This document shows, piece after piece, positions 14,751-23,641 of a stretch of 64,000 bases of DNA. This DNA comes from Paenibacillus polymyxa M1 (GTDB lineage Bacteria > Bacillota > Bacilli > Paenibacillales > Paenibacillaceae), in the NCBI RefSeq assembly GCF_000237325.1, contig NC_017542.1, positions 4,126,501 to 4,190,500 of the forward strand, in the 5' to 3' direction. The position numbers were made by a program, and so were the translations under genes. The notes under the pieces were generated by a model. It searched no databases. It had not been told where the DNA came from and saw nothing but the letters and a program-made list of their open reading frames with translations. Position 1 is the stretch's first letter. The number at the start of each line of letters is the position of its first letter.

Positions 14751-15669
14751 ACGCTAACTCTCCTATAGTCACCTGATACAGCAGAGAACCTTCTCGGAGC
14801 AGCAGGCGGTCTTTTCGGAAATCCTGTTCGTGCGGCTGAAGGAACTCTTGCTCGTCATTTAAAAAACGAATGTGTTGTCCTTTGCTCAAGCTACCTGGCT
14901 TCACATTCTTTTTCAAGACATATTGGCCATTTTTTCTATACCCGCCGTCGAACAAAAAGTGATACCCATCTGTAGCCACCCCAGAGCAACCGGAAATGCT
15001 CGGATTCATAAACGTAATCTTCGTACGATCGCTACCGGAAATGCACCCTAATGAAAAATCTGAATAGTAATAAAACCAGATTTCCTGTTCGCTGACTACG
15101 TTCAAAGCATAGCAATCATGAATATCTGCCGCTTGGTTTTCATATATTTTGTGACCCTCTTTATTCCAGGCGACAAGGCCGGAGGACCCCACAGGCTCAT
15201 TCCAACCATAATTCCCAAATATACCTTCATCAAAATAGCTGGTCCAGATCGTACCTTCCCCTGTAACCTGAACACTCTGGATACCGTCCCCAAGCAGCAG
15301 TTCATTCACAGTACGGCCTTCATAATCAATAATTTTACCATTTAAATCATATTGCCCGGATCCATAACAATGACATCGCGCTCCGACGAGCAGTAGATGA
15401 TGATGTAGAGGCTGTACATAATGATAGTTAAACTGCTGTCCCTCCATATACACTTCTTCAATATGATCGTCTAGAATGAGTATCTTGTAAGTACGTCTCT
15501 CTTTAAGAGAGGCAGGCGGGAACATCCCCCGCACTCGTTCTGGGACTTTATCAATTAGCAAAATATACACGCGCCCATCAGGGCCAAATTGGGTTGAAAC
15601 AATCTCAAACCCTTTAGTATAGTTGGAAATATCGACAAATGAATGAAGCTGTTTATTTAGATGTGACAA
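14749..15669 (-). CDS. Predicted beta-propeller-like protein, function unknown
   Basis: A 306-residue soluble protein with no signal peptide. Repeated short beta-strand blocks such as IVSTQFGPDGRVYILLIDK, DYEGRTVNELLLGDGIQSV and EGTIWTSYFDEGIFG are spaced like propeller blades. A run GSSGLVAWNKEGHKIYENQ and SEQEIWFYYYSDFSLG follows. It resembles uncharacterised cytoplasmic propeller proteins common in Paenibacillus, but I cannot assign a partner or substrate. A good AGGAGG-like site precedes ATG 15669. It is monocistronic. Confidence 0.7.
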   Translation of the reverse strand: MSHLNKQLHSFVDISNYTKGFEIVSTQFGPDGRVYILLIDKVPERVRGMFPPASLKERRTYKILILDDHIEEVYMEGQQFNYHYVQPLHHHLLLVGARCHCYGSGQYDLNGKIIDYEGRTVNELLLGDGIQSVQVTGEGTIWTSYFDEGIFGNYGWNEPVGSSGLVAWNKEGHKIYENQAADIHDCYALNVVSEQEIWFYYYSDFSLGCISGSDRTKITFMNPSISGCSGVATDGYHFLFDGGYRKNGQYVLKKNVKPGSLSKGQHIRFLNDEQEFLQPHEQDFRKDRLLLREGSLLYQVTIGELA

Positions 15670-15763
15670 CGTAGTTCCTCCTCTAAAAGATTAGTAAAGT
15701 GAAGTGTTATTTGTACTGGACTTCATTTTGTCATAACGACATGTAACTGAGGAGGGCGGAAGT

Positions 15764-15814
15764 ATGGCGATATGGATAGTAATCCCAAAGGATGAGCCAT
15801 CGGCAAAAATATAG
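15764..15814 (+). CDS. Possible 16-residue peptide
   Basis: ATG 15764 follows GGAGGG at a near-ideal distance and opens a 16-codon frame (MAIWIVIPKDEPSAKI). The intergenic gap 15670-15882 holds little else apart from the terminator at 15825. It may be a leader peptide, a gene remnant, or chance. Confidence 0.15.
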   Translation: MAIWIVIPKDEPSAKI

Positions 15815-15819
15815 TCAAC

Positions 15820-15862
15820 AAAAAAAGCTGGGTTCTGCTTCATAAGAAAAGCAACCCAGCTT
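15820..15862 (-). terminator. Rho-independent terminator
   Basis: AAGCTGGGTT (15825-15834) pairs with AACCCAGCTT (15853-15862), and on the minus strand a T run follows. It ends the ADP-ribosylglycohydrolase transcript. Confidence 0.85.
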
Positions 15863-15882
15863 GATCTTTATAGATGTCCCTC

Positions 15883-16824
15883 TTAAAGTATCTGGCCCTT
15901 GTCGGCCTTCTGCCATAAAGCCTCCGTCAGCTCATCAATAGTCTCCTTCATCGCCAGCTTCTCGAGCCAGTGACTCGGGATACCGCTTTGTCCGTAATAA
16001 GCTCCTGCAATTTGCCCATACACCGCCCCGGTCGTATCGGCGTCATCCCCCAGATTTACGGCCAGTAGTGCCCCCTCTTCAAACGAAGTCGAATGGTGAA
16101 ATGCCCACAGCGCAGCCTCAAGGGAACGAATGACATAGCCGGTTCCCTGTATTTCGGGCGGCTCCTTATCCTTGTAAGATCCCTGAATGATTTCTTCAAT
16201 GGCTGCCGAATAAGCTGGCTGTTCCTGCCGCCGCCACTTATAGCAGATGTCGGCTGATAACATGGATTCTTTGTCCGCTCCCCGCAGACCTGCCACAAGG
16301 ATTGAAGCAAGCACAGCACAGGCCTCCACACTTTCGACTGCTCCATGGGTGGTTCGCGAGCTCAGCTCGGCGTACATCACTGCCTCTTCCGGACGGTTCG
16401 CATAGGCCATTGCAACAGGTGCAAGCCTCATAATCGAACCATTACCGGCAGTCATGGGGTCAACGGACCCACTATACGGCTCTCCAGTGGCCTCGAAGCG
16501 ATGCAGTGCTGCTCTCGTCGCACCACCGATATCAAAACACGTTCCCGTGCTACTCATATATCCCAGGTGATACCAATTGGTGTAGCGACGCATTTGGTCC
16601 GCTGGATCAAAGCTATCTTTTTGCACCATACTCTCGGCTAAACAAAGTGCCATAGACGTATCGTCGGTCCACTGCCCCGGCTTTAACCCAAAGACACCGC
16701 CGCCCACGATATCCGTTACAGGTTCAAATGTACCTGGACTGCTGAATTCCACAGTGGTTCCCAAAGCATCACCCACGGCCAGTCCAGCGAGACTTCCATA
16801 AAAACGATCCTTGATCAGTGCCAT
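15883..16824 (-). CDS. ADP-ribosylglycohydrolase family protein
   Basis: A 313-residue DraG/ARH-type hydrolase that would remove ADP-ribose from proteins, nucleic acids or small molecules in the cytoplasm. Motifs are GSLAGLAVGDALGTTVEF (10-27), WTDDTSM (52-58, metal ligands), GNGSIMRLAP near residue 127 and NLGDDADTTGA near 262-272, the second metal-binding block. Length and motif order are normal and no active-site residue is missing. It has its own terminator. No ADP-ribosyltransferase gene lies beside it, so its substrate cannot be inferred. Confidence 0.92.
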   Translation of the reverse strand: MALIKDRFYGSLAGLAVGDALGTTVEFSSPGTFEPVTDIVGGGVFGLKPGQWTDDTSMALCLAESMVQKDSFDPADQMRRYTNWYHLGYMSSTGTCFDIGGATRAALHRFEATGEPYSGSVDPMTAGNGSIMRLAPVAMAYANRPEEAVMYAELSSRTTHGAVESVEACAVLASILVAGLRGADKESMLSADICYKWRRQEQPAYSAAIEEIIQGSYKDKEPPEIQGTGYVIRSLEAALWAFHHSTSFEEGALLAVNLGDDADTTGAVYGQIAGAYYGQSGIPSHWLEKLAMKETIDELTEALWQKADKGQIL

Positions 16825-16907
16825 TTTGATCTAAGCTCCTTTATAATTGTTATAGCTAATGCATATTTTCCCATACACTAGGAAGGAAGAAAGTCCGATA
16901 CCGTCGT

Positions 16908-17996
16908 TTATTCGTAGCTTAAGGCTGTACAACCGCTATCTGGATTTAATTCAATGAAAATCCCTGCCTCATGATGGTAAATGAGTGGAAATCGCACCGT
17001 ATCTACATATTCCCTCACACCGCTTGAAAGCCGCCATACCTGGAGCGGTACTCCTTTTCCCCACAAGAATAATCGGTCACCGGAAACGGCCATATCCGCT
17101 TGGGGATATGGGTAAATCCCGTATTCATCAGGCTTACAATTTAGAGGCGGGATCGCAGGAAGCACACGTCGGTACCCTGGCTGAGTCATATCGAATAGGA
17201 CAACCGCCGGTTCCACTCCTTCCTCTCCCCAATCTTCCTCCTCCAGTAAATCGGCATCCATCTGTCCCCAAACCGCCAATCTATCGGGTCCTGTCCAACA
17301 TACTGGCCCATCCCAATCTATGGTTTGCCAAAGATGGCGAACTGACGGACCATTCTCCGATTCCCATGAGTTCAGCAGCCAATTAGATAAGGACCAAGTT
17401 CGGACTACTCCTAATGGAGCCCATACCCATCCCGTATCCGCAATCCACTTTCCCTCTGGAGAAGTCAGGAGCCTCCCATGAAAATAATTTAGATAATGCT
17501 CATCTTTTCTTTCGCTGTTATAAACAGGGGTTGGTCTTGCTGTCAAAAGCATCCCGGTTTCTACATCCGTCAGATCCAGCCGGTTCCATTCCGTCCCATG
17601 AACAAGGATACATGCACCATCTCGATGAACAAATGCCAGGGGAAACATACTTTTATCGTAGTGGTATTCGTCCCGTGATAATTGCATTTTTTCTTGAGCA
17701 TGGACTAAATCATACACTGCCGCATGTCGGCCAAATCGATTGGAGATCGCCACGTACTTGCCGTCAGGACTGGTAACCATTTGGACAGGTTGCAGGGGAT
17801 TAAAATCAGGAATACAAATATGTGTGCATAATTCTGCGCTGCCAGAGCGAAGTTCTAGTCTCCACAGTTCTGCCTGTGTGTTTAGTGCTAGCAGGGTTAT
17901 GCTTCCCTGAGAGCCACCCTTTAGTGGATGAATGGCCGTAAGACGTCCGATAGTCTGTGGTAAATCAGGTAAAGAAACGTGATGAAATGGCATCAT
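16908..17996 (-). CDS. Predicted WD40/beta-propeller protein, function unknown
   Basis: A 362-residue soluble protein with propeller-like repeats (MVTSPDGKYVAISNRFGRHA, LLTSPEGKWIADTGWVWAP, CWTGPDRLAVWGQM). The acidic insert DLLEEEDWGEEG is unusual. Its start overlaps the stop of the gene at 17993 by 4 bp (ATGA), so the two are translationally coupled and likely act together. I do not recognise the family. Confidence 0.7.
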   Translation of the reverse strand: MMPFHHVSLPDLPQTIGRLTAIHPLKGGSQGSITLLALNTQAELWRLELRSGSAELCTHICIPDFNPLQPVQMVTSPDGKYVAISNRFGRHAAVYDLVHAQEKMQLSRDEYHYDKSMFPLAFVHRDGACILVHGTEWNRLDLTDVETGMLLTARPTPVYNSERKDEHYLNYFHGRLLTSPEGKWIADTGWVWAPLGVVRTWSLSNWLLNSWESENGPSVRHLWQTIDWDGPVCWTGPDRLAVWGQMDADLLEEEDWGEEGVEPAVVLFDMTQPGYRRVLPAIPPLNCKPDEYGIYPYPQADMAVSGDRLFLWGKGVPLQVWRLSSGVREYVDTVRFPLIYHHEAGIFIELNPDSGCTALSYE

Positions 17997-18988
17997 TTAA
18001 CCCCTTTTAATCTGGATAAATAATAATTTATACCCGTATTTGTGAAGCTGGATTTATCGATAAAAAATCTGATTTCAAGCAATGCAGATAATACTTTCAT
18101 AAAAACTCCCGGTTTTTTCTTGCAGAAACATTTAAAATATGTAATTTCGCTAGGATTACTTTTGAGAATAAAATAGGAGTAATTCATCAAGATCAAATTG
18201 GAGATGAACTTCTCTGTTGGCGATTGATGCTCATTTATACAGTCGATCAGCACCTCTAATACCCTATTTTTATTAGAGTTATAGGCATGTATAAACATCG
18301 TTGCTTCTGCAAACGGCTTGTTGAAATCGTCATACGGAAAATCATATACATCATGACTGCCTAGGATGAAGCTGACCAACTGACCTTGCAAATTTTTTAT
18401 TTTTCCTAGCGCTGCTCGGGTATCTATATCCATCTCATTTTTGTTAATATGCTCATGCAAAATGTCAATTAGAATATGCATATCATACTGCCGTGCGTCT
18501 TCCATGCTGTACATCAGCTTATTATTTTCAATCGTTAGACGATCATAAATGTCATCCCCTAAACCCAGTTCAAATAAGAGTTGGTGAAGAAAAAGTAGCC
18601 TGTCCTGAGTAGGCGAGAATTCATTCCCTCTCTCTGCTAGATGTGAAACTTGATATTGATAATAAACACAACATAAGTTTTTTTGGCTATAAGCAATATC
18701 TTTATGTATATCAAAAATGTTAAAAATGAGCGAAAGCAATCGAATCAGACGTTCAGCATCTGCTACGCTTAGAATGGGATGATCCATTTTTGTAAATAAC
18801 GACCTGTCAAATAAATCATGCCATCGCACTAAAGAAATATGATCCTGCTCATTTATATTCAGAGTTAATATTCTTAAATTTTGCTCTTGATCAGGATAGG
18901 AATAAAATAGATCTTCATGACTTAAATCAGAAATACGCTCATTAAAATAGGCTCTTAATTTGTAATCGTATATTTTAGAAAAAGACAT
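17993..18988 (-). CDS. Protein of unknown function, coupled to a propeller protein
   Basis: A 331-residue helical protein. I start it at ATG 18988 (MSFSKIYDYKLRAYF), which has AAGGAGGAGAG upstream, rather than at the longer frame. The sequence is rich in Tyr, Phe, Asp and Leu (LHQLLFELGLGDDIYDRL, MHILIDILHEHINKNEMD) and looks like a helical repeat scaffold. It contains no membrane segment or catalytic motif that I recognise. The 4-bp overlap with the 16908 gene indicates an operon. Confidence 0.68.
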   Translation of the reverse strand: MSFSKIYDYKLRAYFNERISDLSHEDLFYSYPDQEQNLRILTLNINEQDHISLVRWHDLFDRSLFTKMDHPILSVADAERLIRLLSLIFNIFDIHKDIAYSQKNLCCVYYQYQVSHLAERGNEFSPTQDRLLFLHQLLFELGLGDDIYDRLTIENNKLMYSMEDARQYDMHILIDILHEHINKNEMDIDTRAALGKIKNLQGQLVSFILGSHDVYDFPYDDFNKPFAEATMFIHAYNSNKNRVLEVLIDCINEHQSPTEKFISNLILMNYSYFILKSNPSEITYFKCFCKKKPGVFMKVLSALLEIRFFIDKSSFTNTGINYYLSRLKGVK

Positions 18989-19205
18989 TTCTCTCCTCCT
19001 TGCACAGCAAGACAAACTTCATGTTGAACCTGGCATAACACATTAATCCGAACTCCTATATTGTAAAATTAATCTGGATCGACTGGCAAGGTGACATAAA
19101 ATAGAGAAACGTATGTTCTTCCTTTTTATATTATGATATCTTTATGCTAGGAATGAAACGTTATGACGAAGGTCATAGTCTGCGATTAGAAAGGAATGAA
19201 CACCT

Positions 19206-19856
19206 ATGAAACAGCTAAGCGAAGCTCTGGCCCGGTTTGTACAACAACAAGACTTGTATAATGCAGCCCACGGGCTGTTCCAAGACCACGACATCCAGCC
19301 CCGGACGGAGAACCTGACAGATTGCTGGGACAACCGCATACCTATATCCCCTGAGCTTGAGTACCTATATAGCCATTATGAATTGATTGATGCCAAGGCA
19401 GCGGGAACACACAAATTAAAAAATGCAGCCGTTGAAATTGGGGATGCTGCTGTTCTCTTTTTTGCCGCACCAGAACATTTATATCGCCAACAGCTAGGCT
19501 ATCGCTGGATTACATCGGGTGAGCTTGTCCAAGAGTCTTCTTCGTGGCCCTCCCATCATGTTGTAATTGCCACGTTTAATGACGATCCACTCATTGTCGA
19601 TACTAGCGCACCCGATTCCCCTGTATATGCTGCTATTGAAGGTGGCGCAGCTCGGCAGGTTGCCAAATCTTTAGCTAACTTCTTTACGGCTCTTTCCATC
19701 CTGATTGAAGGTGCCTGTACCTTTAAGGGAGAATTGATAGATGAAGATACATACGAAACCAAAGCAGCATATATCGAGCACGTAAAACCATTGCTGCATC
19801 ATTTGTTGGGCGAAAACCAAACCACGTATTTGCTGAATTACCTATCCTTTTGTTAG
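19206..19856 (+). CDS. SMI1/KNR4 (SUKH)-like protein
   Basis: A 216-residue protein with SUKH-like features: ISPELEYLYSHYELIDAKAA near 48-67, AVEIGDAAVLFFAAPEHL, and YRWITSGELVQ, followed by VIATFNDDPLIVDTSAPDSP, a typical SUKH strand pair. SUKH proteins often act as immunity proteins of contact-dependent or polymorphic toxins. No toxin lies next to it. The start follows an AAAGGAATGAACACC-like leader; spacing is acceptable. It precedes the DUF1697 gene by 34 bp and may be cotranscribed. Confidence 0.72.
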   Translation: MKQLSEALARFVQQQDLYNAAHGLFQDHDIQPRTENLTDCWDNRIPISPELEYLYSHYELIDAKAAGTHKLKNAAVEIGDAAVLFFAAPEHLYRQQLGYRWITSGELVQESSSWPSHHVVIATFNDDPLIVDTSAPDSPVYAAIEGGAARQVAKSLANFFTALSILIEGACTFKGELIDEDTYETKAAYIEHVKPLLHHLLGENQTTYLLNYLSFC

Positions 19857-19890
19857 AAATCCTATTGGTTAAAGAGAGGTGGGGCTTTTT

Positions 19891-20460
19891 ATGATCTATA
19901 TCGCATTACTGCGGGGCATCAATGTCGGCGGCAACAACAAGATCGAGATGAAGAAGCTCAAGCAAACGTTTGAACATGCAGGTATGGGGCATGTGACGAC
20001 TTACATTAATTCTGGAAACATTATTTTTTCCAGTCAGGAGCGGCCCAACCAGGAGCTATCGCTCGTACTGGAACAGGCGATTCTGGAGGATTTTAGCTTA
20101 CCTATCCGCGTCATCGTCCGTAATATGAAGGAGATTCAGAGCATTATGGGGGCCCTGCCGAATGAATGGGCTAATGATACACAGATGAAAAGTGACGTAA
20201 TGTTTCTGTGGGATGAAATTAACAGTATTTCCGTTCTGGACAAGCTTCCTTTAAAACCGGGAATTGGGCATGTCATGTATACGACCGGAGCCATTCTGTT
20301 TTCTGTCAGCAAGGAACAAGTCACAAAAAGCGGGTTAACAAAATTAGTCGGCACCAAGCTGTATCAGCAAATGACGGTGCGGAATGTGAACACAGCACGG
20401 CAGATTTATAAACTGATGCAAATGGCTGAACAAGAAGAGTTGCAGGATATGGACGCATGA
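19891..20460 (+). CDS. DUF1697 family protein
   Basis: A 189-residue protein of DUF1697. I chose ATG 19891 (MIYIALLRGINVGGNNKIEM) because GAGGTGG lies upstream; the longer frame adds only MGLF. Family signatures are IALLRGINVGG, TYINSGNIIFSS (about 41-52), ILEDFSLPIRVIVRN and SGLTKLVGTKLYQQMTVRN-VNT. It is of normal length. The function of the family is unknown; a nucleic-acid or nucleotide-binding role is only guesswork. It lies downstream of the SUKH-like gene on the same strand. Confidence 0.88.
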   Translation: MIYIALLRGINVGGNNKIEMKKLKQTFEHAGMGHVTTYINSGNIIFSSQERPNQELSLVLEQAILEDFSLPIRVIVRNMKEIQSIMGALPNEWANDTQMKSDVMFLWDEINSISVLDKLPLKPGIGHVMYTTGAILFSVSKEQVTKSGLTKLVGTKLYQQMTVRNVNTARQIYKLMQMAEQEELQDMDA

Positions 20461-20652
20461 CTGTAGTCGTGATTAAATAGGGATAGGCAAGATCAAAAAC
20501 TCGCCAAAACTCATTAAAAAAATTATCTATATAATCAACAATTTCTGATACTATAGGCATAGAGATTTTGCTAAACTGGAAGGGTTCTCAGACGTAGAGG
20601 GACACCTATCATCAGCATGAACTAAACACTGAATAATGGGAGAAAAAACACT

Positions 20653-21237
20653 GTGACAAACCTACAAAATCAAAAACAAGTATATATAATCCACGGCTAC
20701 ACAGCTTCGCCAACAGATCATTGGTTTCCTTGGTTACAAGATAAATTACAGGAAGACGGGGTTTCGGTAAATATACTAGATATGCCCAACTCGCAAGCCC
20801 CCAAACTTAATGAGTGGATTGAGCACCTATTGCAAAATATTAAAGCCCTACATAAAGACATCTATTTTATTGGTCATAGCTTGGGTTGTGTATCCATATT
20901 AAGATACCTGCAGCAAGTCAACATCCCGGAACCACTAGGTGGCACCGTTTTCGTTTCCGGTTTTACTGACCCAGTGCCAAGCCTGCCGTCATTAAATGAA
21001 TTTACAAATGACCATTTGGATCATCAGCAGATCACGGATTCGCTAAAAGCACGTGTAGTTATAGCTTCAAAGGACGACGCAATTGTCCCCTTTGCACTTA
21101 GTAAGAAACTAGCGGAAGATATGCAGGCTGATTTCCACGAAGTAGATCATGGGGGGCACTTTTTACAGAGTGACGGCTTTACCACTTTACCGATCGTCTA
21201 TCAAGTTTTAATAGAAATGATGAATGAAAATAAGTAG
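20653..21237 (+). CDS. RBBP9/YdeN-type alpha/beta hydrolase
   Basis: A 194-residue serine hydrolase of the RBBP9/YdeN family. VYIIHGYTASPTDHWFPWLQ (10-29) holds the oxyanion region, and FIGHSLGC (about 73-80) the nucleophilic Ser. SKDDAIVPF (about 139-147) gives the Asp and DHGGHFLQSDG the His, so the catalytic triad is complete. GTG 20653 is the start, behind GGGAGAAA. It is probably a small cytoplasmic esterase of unknown substrate, with its own terminator at 21245-21290. Confidence 0.88.
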   Translation: MTNLQNQKQVYIIHGYTASPTDHWFPWLQDKLQEDGVSVNILDMPNSQAPKLNEWIEHLLQNIKALHKDIYFIGHSLGCVSILRYLQQVNIPEPLGGTVFVSGFTDPVPSLPSLNEFTNDHLDHQQITDSLKARVVIASKDDAIVPFALSKKLAEDMQADFHEVDHGGHFLQSDGFTTLPIVYQVLIEMMNENK

Positions 21238-21244
21238 CGTTAAT

Positions 21245-21290
21245 AACCCGCAAAATAGACCTAGCAAAAGGGTCCAGCTTGCGGGTTTTA
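21245..21290 (+). terminator. Terminator hairpin
   Basis: AACCCGCAA (21245-21253) pairs with TTGCGGGTT (21279-21287) followed by TTT. The loop is 25 bases and contains a second short helix, GACC/GGTC. Confidence 0.75.
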
Positions 21291-21342
21291 CATTTTCTAC
21301 TGGATGAGCTATGGAAAATAAAGCGTATGTTTAGTCAAGATA

Positions 21343-21879
21343 TTAATACAATGCCCATTTTTCCGTGCATAGCTCCATAAAAGAATGAGCAACCTGTTCA
21401 CATTCGTCATACCCCAAGCTACCAGAATGAGCAAAAAGAATGGGATATTCATTGTTTCTTTTTTCCTCTCTCATATCAAACATATAATGGTTACCGCATC
21501 CATCCATCGCAAACGACACGGCACCCGGCATATACTCTGGCAGCTCGTAGGCAAGGTTCATTTCTCTCAAATCTTCAGTATTGAAAAACTGGAAATAACG
21601 TTCTCCATTCTGAAATTCACCGCCATTAGAATATTTCAGCAATTCTATGTAACTATCAGGAAATTGTCCTTGGGGCAAATGCCAGCTAACAGGATCTAGC
21701 GGTTTATATTGATCATAAAATGGAGACGATTTCGGAAAAGGGTTCACTTGTCTTTGTTGGATTTCGCGAATCTCCTGCTCCGATAGCTTGATGTTCCATG
21801 TGCTCAAAAAAATCGCGATTTGTTCACCAGTTGCTTCCGGGCATTTTACAAACTGTTGCTCAAAATGAATACTCCACAT
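21343..21879 (-). CDS. SMI1/KNR4 (SUKH) family protein
   Basis: A 178-residue SUKH protein starting at ATG 21879 behind GGGAGG. LPQGQFPDSYIELLKYSNGG (about 85-104) is the classic SUKH helix and Asn-Gly-Gly turn, followed by YFQFFNTEDLREMNLAYELP and VSFAMDGCGNHYMFDMRE. Such proteins often neutralise toxic nucleases. It is one of several immunity-like genes within 19.2-24.8 kb, all without visible toxin partners. Confidence 0.85.
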   Translation of the reverse strand: MWSIHFEQQFVKCPEATGEQIAIFLSTWNIKLSEQEIREIQQRQVNPFPKSSPFYDQYKPLDPVSWHLPQGQFPDSYIELLKYSNGGEFQNGERYFQFFNTEDLREMNLAYELPEYMPGAVSFAMDGCGNHYMFDMREEKRNNEYPILFAHSGSLGYDECEQVAHSFMELCTEKWALY

Positions 21880-21932
21880 AATAACCAACCTCCCTACCTT
21901 GATGTCTCTAAAAGTTGTTGTTAGTACCTTTT

Positions 21933-22367
21933 TCAACCTTTTCCATCTTTTTCAACCCATTCAGCCACACTTTCATGAGGTTGAAGGTTCTCACGTTTAT
22001 AGTAAAAAACGGTCTTGAGCTCGTAATCCAAGCTTTCAGTAGCAATGAAAAATCGGGTACCAAACGTTTGATCCTCCATACAAATCACAGGCCCCTCAAG
22101 AAATCCGTAAGAGACGGTTTTTAACATTTCCAATTCCTTGTCATTAGCCAGTCTAAAGCATTCAATTGAAAATACACCGCCCGGACAGGAAAGAAACGAG
22201 ACCTCGTAAAATGTAATCTCTATGTTGTGATAATAGCTAAAGTCAAAGCTCCCTGCTAGTACCAGCTTGGGGCGACTTGTATAATCATAAATGTAGTAAT
22301 GGTCAATGTTATTTTGAGAAAGTATTTCATTCAGCTGCATCAGTTTGGATTGAATGGAATGATTCAT
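21933..22367 (-). CDS. Small protein of unknown function
   Basis: A 144-residue protein, started at ATG 22367 (MNHSIQSKLMQLNEILSQNN). The longer frame enters the neighbouring gene. Strands such as YYIYDYTSRPKLVLAGSFDF and NIEITFYEVSFLSCPGG suggest a compact alpha/beta fold like those of polymorphic-toxin immunity proteins. I do not recognise the family. It lies 30 bp after the DUF2625 gene, likely in the same operon. Confidence 0.65.
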   Translation of the reverse strand: MNHSIQSKLMQLNEILSQNNIDHYYIYDYTSRPKLVLAGSFDFSYYHNIEITFYEVSFLSCPGGVFSIECFRLANDKELEMLKTVSYGFLEGPVICMEDQTFGTRFFIATESLDYELKTVFYYKRENLQPHESVAEWVEKDGKG

Positions 22368-22396
22368 GATCCTATGTCCCCCCTCCCCACTCGCGG

Positions 22397-23062
22397 CTAT
22401 TCCCGATCCGTCGCCGCCTGCCACGCTTCTGTTATTGCTATAGGTGATTTGTGGCTGGTCTCTCCGCCACCTTCCTGAGTCCATAGCGGCGGATAATAAG
22501 CAAATATCTCTCCTGGCTGAAGTTGCTCCATATCCGACTGCCAACCATTCCAACGGAATGTCTGGTAGAACAAGCCCAAATCTCCCTCAGCCAACCAGCT
22601 CAAGAAACCGGAATAGGCCAGCTCAGTGGATTCCCACTCCAATGCATCCGGTGCAAAATAGTAGATATGGCCGCTCCGTCCAAACTTTCCTGTATCCAAT
22701 CCAAAGAAGCCACCTGCTGCATCATAGGCCACAATCAGCATTCCCCCAAGTGCAGGAACGCTCGCTGGCTCTTGCAGCCCGTTCCACGAAGCCAAACTAC
22801 CGTAAACTCCGGGCCCACCTGCACCCAGTAAGGTGATCCATCCGTGGTCAAATATGATCCCTCCTGTTTCATAGGCAACCGTTCCCAAGTACGATTTTGT
22901 GCTCACTTGCAAACGGTAGAGCGAATCTCCCCTAACAGATTCCGATTCTGCCAGTACAATGCGATATGGATTATTCCCTTCTTGCAGAATGTTTCTGACC
23001 TCTTCCCATGCATGGTTGTCCTGATCCATTAGCTCATCCACCGTTAATGTATGCATGTTCAT
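22397..23062 (-). CDS. DUF2625 family protein
   Basis: A 221-residue protein of DUF2625. It begins HTLTVDELMDQDNHAWEEV and has the family core LYRLQVSTKSYLGTVAYETG followed by GIIFDHGWITLLGAGGPGVY (about 50-95), then LASWNGLQEP, GGFFGLDTG and YFAPDALEWE. Members are common near toxin-immunity loci, but the biochemical role is unknown. It forms a close minus-strand group with the genes at 23093 and 21933. Confidence 0.88.
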   Translation of the reverse strand: MNMHTLTVDELMDQDNHAWEEVRNILQEGNNPYRIVLAESESVRGDSLYRLQVSTKSYLGTVAYETGGIIFDHGWITLLGAGGPGVYGSLASWNGLQEPASVPALGGMLIVAYDAAGGFFGLDTGKFGRSGHIYYFAPDALEWESTELAYSGFLSWLAEGDLGLFYQTFRWNGWQSDMEQLQPGEIFAYYPPLWTQEGGGETSHKSPIAITEAWQAATDRE

Positions 23063-23092
23063 TCCCCTTCCTGTATTCCAAGATCCATTTTT

Positions 23093-23611
23093 TCAACCTG
23101 TGAACTTATTTTTGAAAACTTGCGTTTGCTCTAAAATCACCCACTGATTCAGCTCGTCGTAGCCTTGGACAATCGCCGTGACCTCATGCCTCGGATACAT
23201 CCACTCGGATGGGGTCTTTTCCGCATATGAATGGGTGTCTGCCAATCCGACTGCATTGTGCTGGAAAATATGAATTAGTGTTCCGTGTGGAAAAAAGGCT
23301 TCAATATATCCAGTTACCTTAGTCCCAACCGGCAGTGCGGTTTTGACTTGATGCCATTCCTTGTTGGAGGTGTGAAGATTGTTGGACCAGACTTCTTCAA
23401 ACTCTTTTTTTGTAATTTTCGTATAATAGGGCTCTGTATCATCAATCGCTTTCTCGGCTAACAAGAAATGATATTGCTCGTGCTTACGATTAGAAGCAAT
23501 ATACGTGCCATCATCCTGGATCACAATTTGCCGATAAGCTACGCCGTTTGAATCTATTTCAAAGTACCAGGTTCCCATGCCTGGTTCCGGACAATCTTTA
23601 AGATATTTCAT
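23093..23611 (-). CDS. S1-like OB-fold protein, function unknown
   Basis: A 172-residue protein. The C-terminal ~85 residues resemble an S1/OB fold: PVGTKVTGYIEAFFPHGTLI, VGLADTHSY and EVTAIVQGYDELNQWVILEQ. The N-terminal part (CPEPGMGTWYFEIDSNGVAY) is a small beta-rich unit seen in uncharacterised Paenibacillus proteins. RNA binding is possible but not shown. It is adjacent, on the same strand, to DUF2625 and to an Imm26-like protein. Confidence 0.65.
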   Translation of the reverse strand: MKYLKDCPEPGMGTWYFEIDSNGVAYRQIVIQDDGTYIASNRKHEQYHFLLAEKAIDDTEPYYTKITKKEFEEVWSNNLHTSNKEWHQVKTALPVGTKVTGYIEAFFPHGTLIHIFQHNAVGLADTHSYAEKTPSEWMYPRHEVTAIVQGYDELNQWVILEQTQVFKNKFTG

Positions 23612-23641
23612 TCGTACCTCCTAAAAGGATGTATAACCGTG